Source: Flavobacteriales bacterium UBA7382 (lineage in GTDB: Bacteria; Bacteroidota; Bacteroidia; Flavobacteriales_D; Sanyastnellaceae). From it: DNA of 15,785 bases. The stretch's first letter is position 1. Each line of letters begins with the position of its first letter. The notes under the pieces were generated by a model. It had not been told where the DNA came from, did no database searches, and saw only the letters and a list, made by a program, of their open reading frames with translations. Below are positions 1 to 6,736 of the stretch, piece after piece. The stretch is from positions 1-15,785 of the forward strand of contig DKNS01000103.1 of the NCBI GenBank assembly GCA_002469765.1, read 5' to 3'. A program made the position numbers and the translations under genes.

Positions 1-104
1 GCAACATCTTGAACCCCCTAAAGTTCGATTGATGCACCACAAGGGCACAGGCAGACACTTAGCCGGTATGACCTTCTATCTTTGCACCACCAAAGCGAGA
101 CAAT
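1..104. other. Upstream flank of clpS, no gene supported
   Basis: No complete gene is visible here. One plus-strand frame reads NILNPLKFD and stops with TGA at 30-32. Its third codon positions are mostly G or C, as in the genes of this window, so it could be the last residues of a gene lying outside, but nine codons cannot prove that. A second frame stays open from base 2 to 160, but it crosses the clpS start and resembles nothing I recognise. A TATCTTTG sequence at 77-84 is listed separately as a possible promoter element. Confidence 0.4.
77..84 (+). promoter_or_regulatory. Possible Bacteroidota -7 promoter element for clpS
   Basis: TATCTTTG matches the Bacteroidota sigma-ABfr -7 consensus TAnnTTTG at every fixed position and lies 20 bases before the chosen clpS start. 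Transcription would begin near base 89 and give a leader of about 16 bases. No convincing TTG or TTTG -33 element is visible 19-21 bases upstream, so this rests on the -7 match alone. Confidence 0.35.
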
Positions 105-398
105 TTGAACCGCCTCATCACCGCCAGTGCCGTCGAAACCCAGGAAGACGTGTTGTCTGAAGTGTCCCTCGACGGGGACTGGACCGTGGTGTTGTTCAAC
201 GACCATCACAACACGTTTGATCACGTGATTGAATGCCTGATTCACACGTGTGGCCACGACCCATTGCAGGCAGAGCAGTGTGCCATGATTGTCCACTTTA
301 AAGGCAAGTGCACCGTCAAATCTGGCTCGTACGAAGAGCTCGCACCGATTCATAAATCTCTGACCGAGAAAGACCTGACTGTCGAGTTGAATCCCTAA
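105..398 (+). CDS. clpS: ATP-dependent Clp protease adaptor ClpS
   Basis: ClpS is the cytosolic N-recognin. It binds proteins with destabilising N-terminal residues (Leu, Phe, Tyr, Trp) and delivers them to a ClpA- or ClpC-type unfoldase for degradation with ClpP. The 97-residue product has the usual length and fold signature: the FND motif at 31-33, NTFDHVIE at 36-43, the QAEQC helix at 55-59, and MIVHFKGKCTV at 61-71 with the conserved pocket His64. The start is uncertain. The frame has an upstream stop at 69-71 and no ATG before the core, so the TTG at 105 is the best choice; a GTG lies further in, near 150. The usual NDD motif reads NDH here. The next gene follows after 9 bases, so the two may be co-transcribed. 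Family assignment is firm; the exact N-terminus is not. Confidence 0.93.
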   Translation: MNRLITASAVETQEDVLSEVSLDGDWTVVLFNDHHNTFDHVIECLIHTCGHDPLQAEQCAMIVHFKGKCTVKSGSYEELAPIHKSLTEKDLTVELNP

Positions 399-407
399 AT
401 TGTCTCC

Positions 408-2369
408 ATGCGGAGGCTTCAGGTCCATTTGTGCTTGGTGGTTGTGGTTTTCACTACCGGACTCAACGCGCCCTGGGGTCAGGTTTTCATCAATGCATCG
501 GAAGCTTATGACATCGCCCAATACAATTGGAATGGCCATTTCGGAGCCGCCATCACGTTGGCCGATTGGGACAACGACGGATGGCCTGATTTGACCTTTG
601 GAGGCACCAGCGGGACCATTCGCACATGGAGGAACCTTGGTGGCGAGGGCTTTGAGATGGTCCCCTTGCCCTGGGTCATTGAAGACGAGACGAAATCCCT
701 TCTTTGGGCAGACTACGACAACGATGGTGACGACGATCTTTTCGTGCTTGAAGTGTCTGGCCGATGTGGGTTTGTGGAAAACGACGGCAACGGTGGATTT
801 GACCTGACCATGGATTCCCAAGGGGCAGGTCAAACCCCTTCTGAACTGCCGCAAGCCCTGACCTACGCGGGCGGGGCGTCGTTTGGGGACATGGACGGCG
901 ATGGAGACCTGGACCTTCACATTTGCCGATACGTGGAACTCCCCGGGTTTGCGGATGATGGATTGAAAAACGTGCTCTTGAGAAACGAGGGGAACTTTTC
1001 GTTCACCAACATTTCCGAAGAGTCGGGGATCGATGTCCACATGCGTCTTAGCTTCCAAAGTGCATGGTGGGACTTCAATGAAGACGGCCACCAGGACTTG
1101 CTGGTCATCAATGACAAAGGTGGGGCGAACGCAGTGTTCAGAAACCAAGGTGACGGCACTTTCATCGACATAGCATCCGACATTGGGGCGGACATTGTCA
1201 TCGATGCCATGACACTGACCTTGGGGGACTTTAACCAAGACGGACGCCAAGATTTGTATCACACAAACACGTGGTTTGGTGGCGACGGATTGGGATCCAA
1301 ACTCCTCGTTCAACAAGAAAATGGACACTTTACAGAGGAGTCAGCATCGCACAACATTGCCATAGATCAATTCTGCTGGGGGGCTGTTTGGCTGGACGTG
1401 GACAACGACACAGACCTCGATTTATTCGTGACAGAACACAACGGACTCGAACCGTATGGCCAGAACTTTTTGTGGGAAAATCAAGTGGCAATGGACTTGG
1501 CAACGGGCGAGATGAGCCACTCTTTCGAAGCGTATGGTGAAGACGTCTACGGGGTGGATTACCTCAATTCACATGTGGTGGCCTCAGGCGATTTGGACCG
1601 CAATGGATGGGTGGATTTTGTGGTTCACAATGTGGGCAATCACAAGGCTCGAATCTGGATGAATGGAGGCTTTGAAAACGGCCACACCAGCGTCACCATT
1701 GGGCTTCACGGCACTGTATCCAACCCAGACGCCGCGGGCGCCAAATTGACTGTGCACTCCCCTTCTGTCTCCCAGTCGCGCATCCTTCACGTAGGTGAAA
1801 ACTATTTGTCTCAAGAAAGTGAATACGAAGTATTTGGACTTGGGGACGACGCCGTCATTGATTCTGTCTCGATCGTGTGGCCTTCAGGGCTGGTGGAAGT
1901 GTTCGACGCCACAACTCATGACATCGTTCCCGGAGGCTTTTTCGTTTTGGAAGAGGGGAGTAGTCTATGCAACGCGACGCATCAAACCCAAACCGTTTGT
2001 GGATTCCCAAGCGAGGTGGCCAGCAATGCAGGCACTGGTGTTTTTGACGTGACTTGGACGCAAGCTGGATCGCCTTGGGAAGGCTTCGAAGCATCGCCGG
2101 TTTGGAATGCCATCGACGACGGATCTTGGACCATGTCCCTCTTTTGGCAAGACGCTCCAATCTGCGAGACGACAATAGGAGTAGCCTTCTCTCCATTGCA
2201 TGGAGACTTGGACTCCAATGGCCACGTGGGCGTCAGCGACTTGTTCCTGATGTTGGAAGAATTGGGCTGCATAGGAGCTTGCAACTCTGACCTGGACAAC
2301 GACCACGCTGTGGGCATCGCCGATTTGATGTCGTTCCTCGCGTCGTTTGGCAGCAACTGTGGTCAGTGA
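408..2369 (+). CDS. Secreted FG-GAP/VCBS-repeat protein with ASPIC/UnbV domain and dockerin-like C-terminus
   Basis: A 653-residue exported protein of the CRTAC1-like type. Residues 1 to about 24 form a signal peptide: MRRL, a hydrophobic core, then PWGQ. Seven calcium-binding FG-GAP/VCBS blades follow, marked by DWDNDGWPDL (53-62), DYDNDGDDDL (102-111), DMDGDGDLDL (161-170), DFNEDGHQDL (222-231), DFNQDGRQDL (274-283), DVDNDTDLDL (320-329) and DLDRNGWVDF (395-404). They imply a beta-propeller. Residues about 440-505 match the ASPIC/UnbV domain (AAGAKLTV, WPSGLVEVFD). A Cys-containing linker leads to two tandem dockerin-like repeats at 597-651. No typical type IX secretion sorting domain ends the protein. 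Its ligand cannot be read from the sequence; adhesion or extracellular matrix binding is an inference from the domains. The 3' end overlaps the convergent flippase gene by 7 bases. Confidence 0.9.
   Translation: MRRLQVHLCLVVVVFTTGLNAPWGQVFINASEAYDIAQYNWNGHFGAAITLADWDNDGWPDLTFGGTSGTIRTWRNLGGEGFEMVPLPWVIEDETKSLLWADYDNDGDDDLFVLEVSGRCGFVENDGNGGFDLTMDSQGAGQTPSELPQALTYAGGASFGDMDGDGDLDLHICRYVELPGFADDGLKNVLLRNEGNFSFTNISEESGIDVHMRLSFQSAWWDFNEDGHQDLLVINDKGGANAVFRNQGDGTFIDIASDIGADIVIDAMTLTLGDFNQDGRQDLYHTNTWFGGDGLGSKLLVQQENGHFTEESASHNIAIDQFCWGAVWLDVDNDTDLDLFVTEHNGLEPYGQNFLWENQVAMDLATGEMSHSFEAYGEDVYGVDYLNSHVVASGDLDRNGWVDFVVHNVGNHKARIWMNGGFENGHTSVTIGLHGTVSNPDAAGAKLTVHSPSVSQSRILHVGENYLSQESEYEVFGLGDDAVIDSVSIVWPSGLVEVFDATTHDIVPGGFFVLEEGSSLCNATHQTQTVCGFPSEVASNAGTGVFDVTWTQAGSPWEGFEASPVWNAIDDGSWTMSLFWQDAPICETTIGVAFSPLHGDLDSNGHVGVSDLFLMLEELGCIGACNSDLDNDHAVGIADLMSFLASFGSNCGQ
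2196..2360 (+). repeat. Tandem dockerin-like calcium-binding repeats (protein level)
   Basis: Two copies with a 28-residue period close the FG-GAP protein at residues 597-651. They align as DL(D)-8 residues-DL-7 residues-(L/F)G. The first reads DLDSNGHVGVSDL and the second DLDNDHAVGIADL, each with EF-hand-like Asp/Asn spacing. Cysteines at 621, 625 and 651 flank them. The second copy (C625-C651) matches, residue spacing for residue spacing, the single copy in the secreted protein at 10081-10740. Confidence 0.7.
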
Positions 2370-3634
2370 GGCAATAGCCTCACATGGACACCCACGAGCC
2401 ACAGGCTCAACATGCCGCTTATCCACATCATCGATGCCATGACTTGGGCCGCACCCATCAAGCCATGCTCTGGGATGCGCCACACGCACCCCAATGCGGT
2501 GACCAAGAGCACCACGCCATTGGCCCAAGTGTTCCAATTGGCCCTCCCAAGTGCTGAGAGCAAATTCCCCAAGGGAATGCGCAGCAAGTGAGCCCCCAGG
2601 CTGCCTAGGAGCAAGACCCTCATCAACCAGACTCCTTGAGTATACCCTGGACCGAACACTTCCAGCAGCCAAGGCGTGGCCCAAGCCACGGCGCCCAAGG
2701 CCATCACAGAAACCCATCCGAACGTCTTCCAATACCCCAACAAATAGGACCAAATGTCATGGCCCTGGTGGTGTTTGGATGCGTTGCGCACAAAGTCCGT
2801 CGCGGCCACTGCCGTAGGCAACACATGCGTTGCCAAAGGAATCAACCACGCCACACGGTACACAGCCAACGCCTGGGCATCTTCCAACCAAAGTCGGCCA
2901 ATCAAAAAGACATCTACCGCGTAAAACCCCTTGGCCAACACCGCACCCACAGCCGTGTGAATGCCATACGACCAGAACCCAGGCGCCAATCCTGACAAAC
3001 GACCCAGGGACACGCGAAGGGCTCCCAGTTTCGCCCCGAACGGGAGGGCCGCCAAGAAGGGACTCAGCACCACAGCCAGGGCGTACCCATGGATGCCACC
3101 AAAATGCACCCCCAGCCCTGCACCAAGGACCATCAGCAGGGCAAACGTCAAATCGACCTGGGCACTGGTTTTGTTGTCGCTCAAGGCACGCGCCAGGCCC
3201 TTGACATGCTCCATCCAAAATGTGGACACCGTCACCCAAGCCAAAATGCGCATGACAGGAGCGCTCTCAGGCACATCGACGCAAATCCACGGCGAGGCCA
3301 ACGTCAACATGACAGCGAGCGCAAATGAACCCATAAAGCCCCACCCCATGGCACGACGGTGCAACTCGATGCATTCATCCATTTGTGTCGTCAACGCACT
3401 GAATCGGACAAACGCTTGGTACGCCCCAAACCCCATGAACGGCACAGCTGTGGCGACCAAACCCATGGCGAAGGCGTACCATCCGTATTCAGTTTCAGAC
3501 ACCGTGCGTGTCACCAACACCACCGCCACGAACCCCAACAGTTTGACTGCACTCTGTGAGGCCATCATCCACAGGCCATCTCTCGCAAGAAAGCGTCGCA
3601 GATAGTCAATGCGGTCGGACCAAAAGGGCGTCAT
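2363..3634 (-). CDS. Polysaccharide/oligosaccharide flippase (Wzx/MATE-like)
   Basis: A 423-residue integral inner-membrane protein with about 11-12 hydrophobic segments, among them LLGFVAVVLVT, LTFALLMVLGAGLGVHFGG, WVSVMALGAVAW and WISGMLSLWLVGV. The N-terminal stretch, with a basic LRRFLARDGLW followed by a first helix and TRTVSETEYGWYAFAMG, is typical of the Wzx/RfbX polysaccharide export family. These proteins flip lipid-linked sugar units for O-antigen, capsule or exopolysaccharide. The start chosen is the ATG at 3634, because it overlaps the stop of the upstream gene as ATGA; the frame stays open for 25 more codons upstream, which would lie inside that gene. It is the last gene of the rpe-led unit. 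The exported substrate cannot be inferred. Confidence 0.82.
   Translation of the reverse strand: MTPFWSDRIDYLRRFLARDGLWMMASQSAVKLLGFVAVVLVTRTVSETEYGWYAFAMGLVATAVPFMGFGAYQAFVRFSALTTQMDECIELHRRAMGWGFMGSFALAVMLTLASPWICVDVPESAPVMRILAWVTVSTFWMEHVKGLARALSDNKTSAQVDLTFALLMVLGAGLGVHFGGIHGYALAVVLSPFLAALPFGAKLGALRVSLGRLSGLAPGFWSYGIHTAVGAVLAKGFYAVDVFLIGRLWLEDAQALAVYRVAWLIPLATHVLPTAVAATDFVRNASKHHQGHDIWSYLLGYWKTFGWVSVMALGAVAWATPWLLEVFGPGYTQGVWLMRVLLLGSLGAHLLRIPLGNLLSALGRANWNTWANGVVLLVTALGCVWRIPEHGLMGAAQVMASMMWISGMLSLWLVGVHVRLLPH
2366..2383. terminator. Perfect hairpin at a convergent gene junction, possible bidirectional terminator
   Basis: GTGAGGC (2366-2372), loop AATA, GCCTCAC (2377-2383) form a perfect 7-bp stem. 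The left arm holds the TGA stop of the FG-GAP gene, and the flippase stop (2363-2365) lies immediately beside it. No T-run follows on either strand, so it is not a classical intrinsic terminator. Its place between two converging genes with no spacer is the reason to propose that it halts or protects both transcripts. Confidence 0.4.
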
Positions 3635-5319
3635 GGGTTGAACAAAAGTCGTGAAGCCTCCAACAACGTCAAGACAGACGACTCCACAGTCACTCCCAAA
3701 CTGCGCCATTGAGCCCCCACAGCGGCTTCAAGCTCAGGATGATGCCTCCACTGGGCCATCAGCCTCGGGTCAGGATTGTCAAACCACACCTTCACCTTGG
3801 GGGTGCTGGCGCGCCAGTGCGAGACCGGCGACATCGAATGTGCGGGACGCCACGGCAGCCGCTGACGGATCCTCGCCTCCCATCTTGCGCGCCATACAGC
3901 ACGCTGAAAGGCCGCACCCAACACGGGACGAGATTGGTATCGCTCCCAGATATGAGCTTGCGCCTGAGGGTGCTTTTTGGCCAACCAAGACAAATACAAC
4001 CGGTGATTGGCGAGCATGGTCGGATGGATTGCGAGGGCGTTCCTTACCACATCTAGGGATGCAAAGGGCGACCAAAGCACCCCCCATGGTCTCGTGCTGT
4101 ACGCACCTGAGTTGGTCGAAAGGAAGCTCCTGTTCCACAACTTGGCCACATGGGCATCCGGGCTCGAAGCCAAGGCTTCTTGGGTGGCCACCGAGGCCAA
4201 ACGTCTCAATTCTGGCGGCACCCCATGCAGCGGGAACACCTCGGCCTTGTGCTGTGGGGCTGCATCCGTAAAAAGGACGTTGGCGGTCTGGCCAGATGCC
4301 AACACCCCCATATCAAGTCCAGGGATGGCCATGAGGGCGGACCTGTGGTGGGCCGAGGCCAAATGGTTCACCGTACCGTCGTAATCCTCCACCGACGCCA
4401 ACAACGTCATGTACTCCCCGTTTCCGAGGCTGTGAAAATGATGCCGCGTGCCTTGGGCACGGGCCACCTCTGCGGCGATGGTTTGGTCCAAACTTCCCGT
4501 TCTGGCGAAACACAGACTTTGCACTTCAGGAGTGTATTTTTTCGTAGCCAGAAGCACAAGCCTTGAATCCAATCCGCCGCTCAGCAAATTGACTTGGGCG
4601 CAGCCATGTGCGCGGTTGATGGCCACCATGGCCTCCACCGAGGACATGAATGCACTGTCAACCGCCTCGATGGCGTCAGACATGTCCGTCACCGTATGAC
4701 GATTCGCAGTCAAGTCCACCCTTGGCCGCATCGATGCGCCTTGGGGGCTCCAATGCCACGTGTGCCCAGGCATGAGCTTGGACATCCCTTGCACCAAAGT
4801 TCGCGACCCCAAAATCGCGCCATGTGCCACCAACAGCGCGCTGGCTTTGTCATCGGGCTTCACGATCCACCCCATTGACCGCACGATCTCAACCAGCCGC
4901 CACAAGCTGTGGGCGAAGGCCATCCCGCTCCCACACTCGTAAAAAAACAACGGATGTTGCCTTGCAAAGTCCACATGCAATTCCATAGCGGCCGACCGCT
5001 TGTTGAAGCGCATCCCCTGAAGAGGGCCTTGCAACCGGTCAAATTGGGTCCAATTGGACAAGGTCTTCTCGAGAAGAATCTTGACATCCCGACAAGTCCA
5101 CCACTCGGGCTTGGGGGCGTTCATCCATGTTCCATGCAACCCCAACACCTCGAACTGCTTCTCATGCAACAATGCTCCTTGAACGCAATGGCCGGGCGCG
5201 GACGCGTGAAGCCGCCAATGCCACGACCTCCCTTGGGCATCACGTGACGTCCCTGTCGCCCCTCGCTCCCCAACGGGAACAGGATCGATGGACACCACGC
5301 CTTCAAGCCCTGAGCGCAT
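3631..5319 (-). CDS. Asparagine-synthase-like protein with altered active-site motifs
   Basis: A 562-residue relative of AsnB. The C-terminal synthetase domain has the ATP pyrophosphatase P-loop SGGLDSR (247-253) and the late helix SPFASLDVVRNALA. The N-terminal region keeps glutaminase-like traces (HPLFFYECGSGMAFAHSLW) but does not begin with Met-Cys, so the glutamine-hydrolysing nucleophile is absent. The second synthetase motif, usually GEGSDE-like, reads SGQTAN (342-347), so the acidic residues appear as Gln and Asn. Members of this family in surface-polysaccharide loci are thought to amidate or modify sugars or peptides; the adjoining flippase fits that, but the substrate here is unknown. 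The ATG at 5319 leaves 9 bases after rpe; a TTG at 5328 would add three residues. The gene overlaps the flippase by 4 bases. The fold is secure, the activity doubtful. Confidence 0.8.
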   Translation of the reverse strand: MRSGLEGVVSIDPVPVGERGATGTSRDAQGRSWHWRLHASAPGHCVQGALLHEKQFEVLGLHGTWMNAPKPEWWTCRDVKILLEKTLSNWTQFDRLQGPLQGMRFNKRSAAMELHVDFARQHPLFFYECGSGMAFAHSLWRLVEIVRSMGWIVKPDDKASALLVAHGAILGSRTLVQGMSKLMPGHTWHWSPQGASMRPRVDLTANRHTVTDMSDAIEAVDSAFMSSVEAMVAINRAHGCAQVNLLSGGLDSRLVLLATKKYTPEVQSLCFARTGSLDQTIAAEVARAQGTRHHFHSLGNGEYMTLLASVEDYDGTVNHLASAHHRSALMAIPGLDMGVLASGQTANVLFTDAAPQHKAEVFPLHGVPPELRRLASVATQEALASSPDAHVAKLWNRSFLSTNSGAYSTRPWGVLWSPFASLDVVRNALAIHPTMLANHRLYLSWLAKKHPQAQAHIWERYQSRPVLGAAFQRAVWRARWEARIRQRLPWRPAHSMSPVSHWRASTPKVKVWFDNPDPRLMAQWRHHPELEAAVGAQWRSLGVTVESSVLTLLEASRLLFNP

Positions 5320-5328
5320 GGCAGGCAA

Positions 5329-5982
5329 TCAAGCTTTCACCAAGTCCGATGCCGCCTTCAAAGGATCCGGCGCCTTGAATACGGAAGAACCTGCGACAAG
5401 GACGTTGGCTCCCGAGTCCACCAGCGCACGCGCGTTGTCCATGCCAACTCCACCGTCGATTTCAATCATCACCTGGGATGCCCCCTCCTCGTCGAGCAAG
5501 GCTCTGAGCGTTCGGGTCTTCGCGTAAGTCCGTTCGATGAAAGACTGCCCCCCAAACCCTGGGTTGACACTCATGAGGCACACCAAGTCAAGCTCCCTGG
5601 CCACGTCGCGAATGGATTCCACGGGCGAATGAGGATTGAGCGCCACGCCAGCCTTCATCCCGGCCTGGCGTATGGCCCCCAACGTGCGATGCAGGTGGGT
5701 GCACGCCTCGGCGTGAACAGTGAGGACGTTGGCCCCCAAGTCCGAAAATGCCTGAATGTAACGGTCGGGATCCACGATCATCAAATGCACGTCCAACGGC
5801 TTTTTGGCATGACGCGCAATGGCTTCCATCACAGGCATGCCGAAGCTGATGTTGGGCACAAACACCCCGTCCATCACGTCCAAATGAAACCAGTGGGCAT
5901 CGCTGGCATTGACCAATTCAACATCACGCTGGAGGTTGGCAAAATCTGAGGCCAACAAAGATGGGGCAAGCAAATGCGACAT
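5329..5982 (-). CDS. rpe: Ribulose-phosphate 3-epimerase
   Basis: Interconverts D-ribulose-5-phosphate and D-xylulose-5-phosphate in the pentose phosphate pathway; a cytosolic, metal-dependent TIM barrel. The 217 residues match the family length. Visible motifs are LLAPSLLASDFANL at the N-terminus, HLDVMDGVFVPN (33-44) with the metal ligands His33 and Asp35, DVHLMI with His66, SVNPGFGGQSFI (138-149), and EIDGGV with the catalytic Asp176. The ATG at 5982 is chosen because the family begins just before the APSLLASDF strand; 35 further upstream codons are open but do not resemble the family. It heads a minus-strand unit with the asparagine-synthase-like gene and the flippase, an unusual partnership for a core sugar-phosphate enzyme, and diverges from coaE. 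Confidence 0.96.
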   Translation of the reverse strand: MSHLLAPSLLASDFANLQRDVELVNASDAHWFHLDVMDGVFVPNISFGMPVMEAIARHAKKPLDVHLMIVDPDRYIQAFSDLGANVLTVHAEACTHLHRTLGAIRQAGMKAGVALNPHSPVESIRDVARELDLVCLMSVNPGFGGQSFIERTYAKTRTLRALLDEEGASQVMIEIDGGVGMDNARALVDSGANVLVAGSSVFKAPDPLKAASDLVKA

Positions 5983-6037
5983 GAAGCAAATGTCCGGAAG
6001 GGCACCTGAAATCCGCCAAAATGTGGGCAACATGTGA

Positions 6038-6051
6038 AAAGGTGCACCTTT
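6038..6051. promoter_or_regulatory. Perfect 14-bp palindrome between divergent rpe and coaE
   Basis: AAAGGTGCACCTTT is identical on both strands. It lies in the 74-bp gap between rpe (start 5982) and coaE (start 6057). Adding 6034-6055 gives 18 of 22 symmetric positions. The right half runs into CACCTTTG (6045-6052), one base away from a TAnnTTTG -7 element for coaE. Position and symmetry suggest a site for a dimeric regulator, but no regulator gene lies in the window and a chance palindrome cannot be excluded. Confidence 0.4.
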
Positions 6052-6056
6052 GTACC

Positions 6057-6707
6057 ATGGCCATGAGACATGCATCTCCCCGTCCATTCGTGGTGGGAAT
6101 CACAGGTGGCATTGCCGCCGGCAAGAGCACAGTGTGCCGCACACTCTCTTCCATGGGCGTGGCGGTGTGGGATGCCGACCGAACCGCCAAATCGCTGTAC
6201 CGCACAAACCACGAATTGCGTGCCGAAGTGGTCGGGCGATTCGGACTTGATGTTGCCCTTTGGAACAACCAAGGTGAAGTTGCCGACATCGACACGTCAA
6301 GGCTGGCTGGGTGTGTGTTTGACCACCCCGAGGAATTGTCTTGGCTGGAATCCAAGGTGCACCCCGCGGTCGCAAACGCCTTTGAAGTGTGGCTTGAAAG
6401 CCAACAAACCTGCCCTTGGGTCGCACGTGAGGCGGCGATTCTGTTTGAATCGGGGAACGACCTCGGTTGCGATGCCGTGGTCACCGTGGAGGCGCCCGAT
6501 GAACTCCGTCTGGAACGAGCCCAACGTCGCGGCGCCTCGAAAGAGGACGTTGCGAAACGGATGATGAAGCAATGGCCCTCCGGCGATCGCATTGCACGGG
6601 CCCAAGTCACCATCTGGAATGACGGTGTGCGACCTTTGCTCCCTCAGGTGGAACAACTGTGTGATGCAGTCGACCGATGGACCGCATGGCGAGGTCAGGA
6701 GGATTGA
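6057..6707 (+). CDS. coaE: Dephospho-CoA kinase
   Basis: Catalyses the last step of coenzyme A synthesis: ATP-dependent phosphorylation of the 3'-hydroxyl of dephospho-CoA, in the cytosol. With the ATG at 6057 the protein has 216 residues, close to the usual 200-210. The P-loop GGIAAGKST is at 17-25, followed by the DADR motif of the CoA domain (VAVWDADRTAK), the HP-containing helix (SKVHPAVANAF), PWVAREAAILFESG in the lid region, and the late RMMKQWPSGDRIARA with the usual basic residues. ATG codons at 6021 and 6063 are alternatives; 6021 would add twelve residues unlike the family. The gene diverges from rpe and is followed after 29 bases by the aldehyde dehydrogenase. Confidence 0.94.
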   Translation: MAMRHASPRPFVVGITGGIAAGKSTVCRTLSSMGVAVWDADRTAKSLYRTNHELRAEVVGRFGLDVALWNNQGEVADIDTSRLAGCVFDHPEELSWLESKVHPAVANAFEVWLESQQTCPWVAREAAILFESGNDLGCDAVVTVEAPDELRLERAQRRGASKEDVAKRMMKQWPSGDRIARAQVTIWNDGVRPLLPQVEQLCDAVDRWTAWRGQED

Positions 6708-6736
6708 ACTTGCCACAGGATGTTTCGCTTGTAGGA

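Noticed and set aside
18..1328. 436-codon open frame on the minus strand opposite clpS and the FG-GAP gene
   Set aside because: It runs antisense through two well-supported genes, has no recognisable domain, and its length follows from the repeated Asp/Asn/Gly codons of the FG-GAP repeats.
1965..2753. 262-codon minus-strand open frame across the convergent junction
   Set aside because: It overlaps the ends of both the FG-GAP gene and the flippase in other frames and resembles no protein family.
2961..3605. 214-codon plus-strand open frame opposite the flippase
   Set aside because: The membrane-protein reading on the minus strand has a clear helix pattern and a coupled start; this frame has neither.
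3631..5319. Lasso-peptide cyclase (McjC-type) reading of the asparagine-synthase-like gene
   Set aside because: No precursor peptide, leader peptidase or McjB-like gene lies nearby, and the neighbours are rpe and a polysaccharide flippase.
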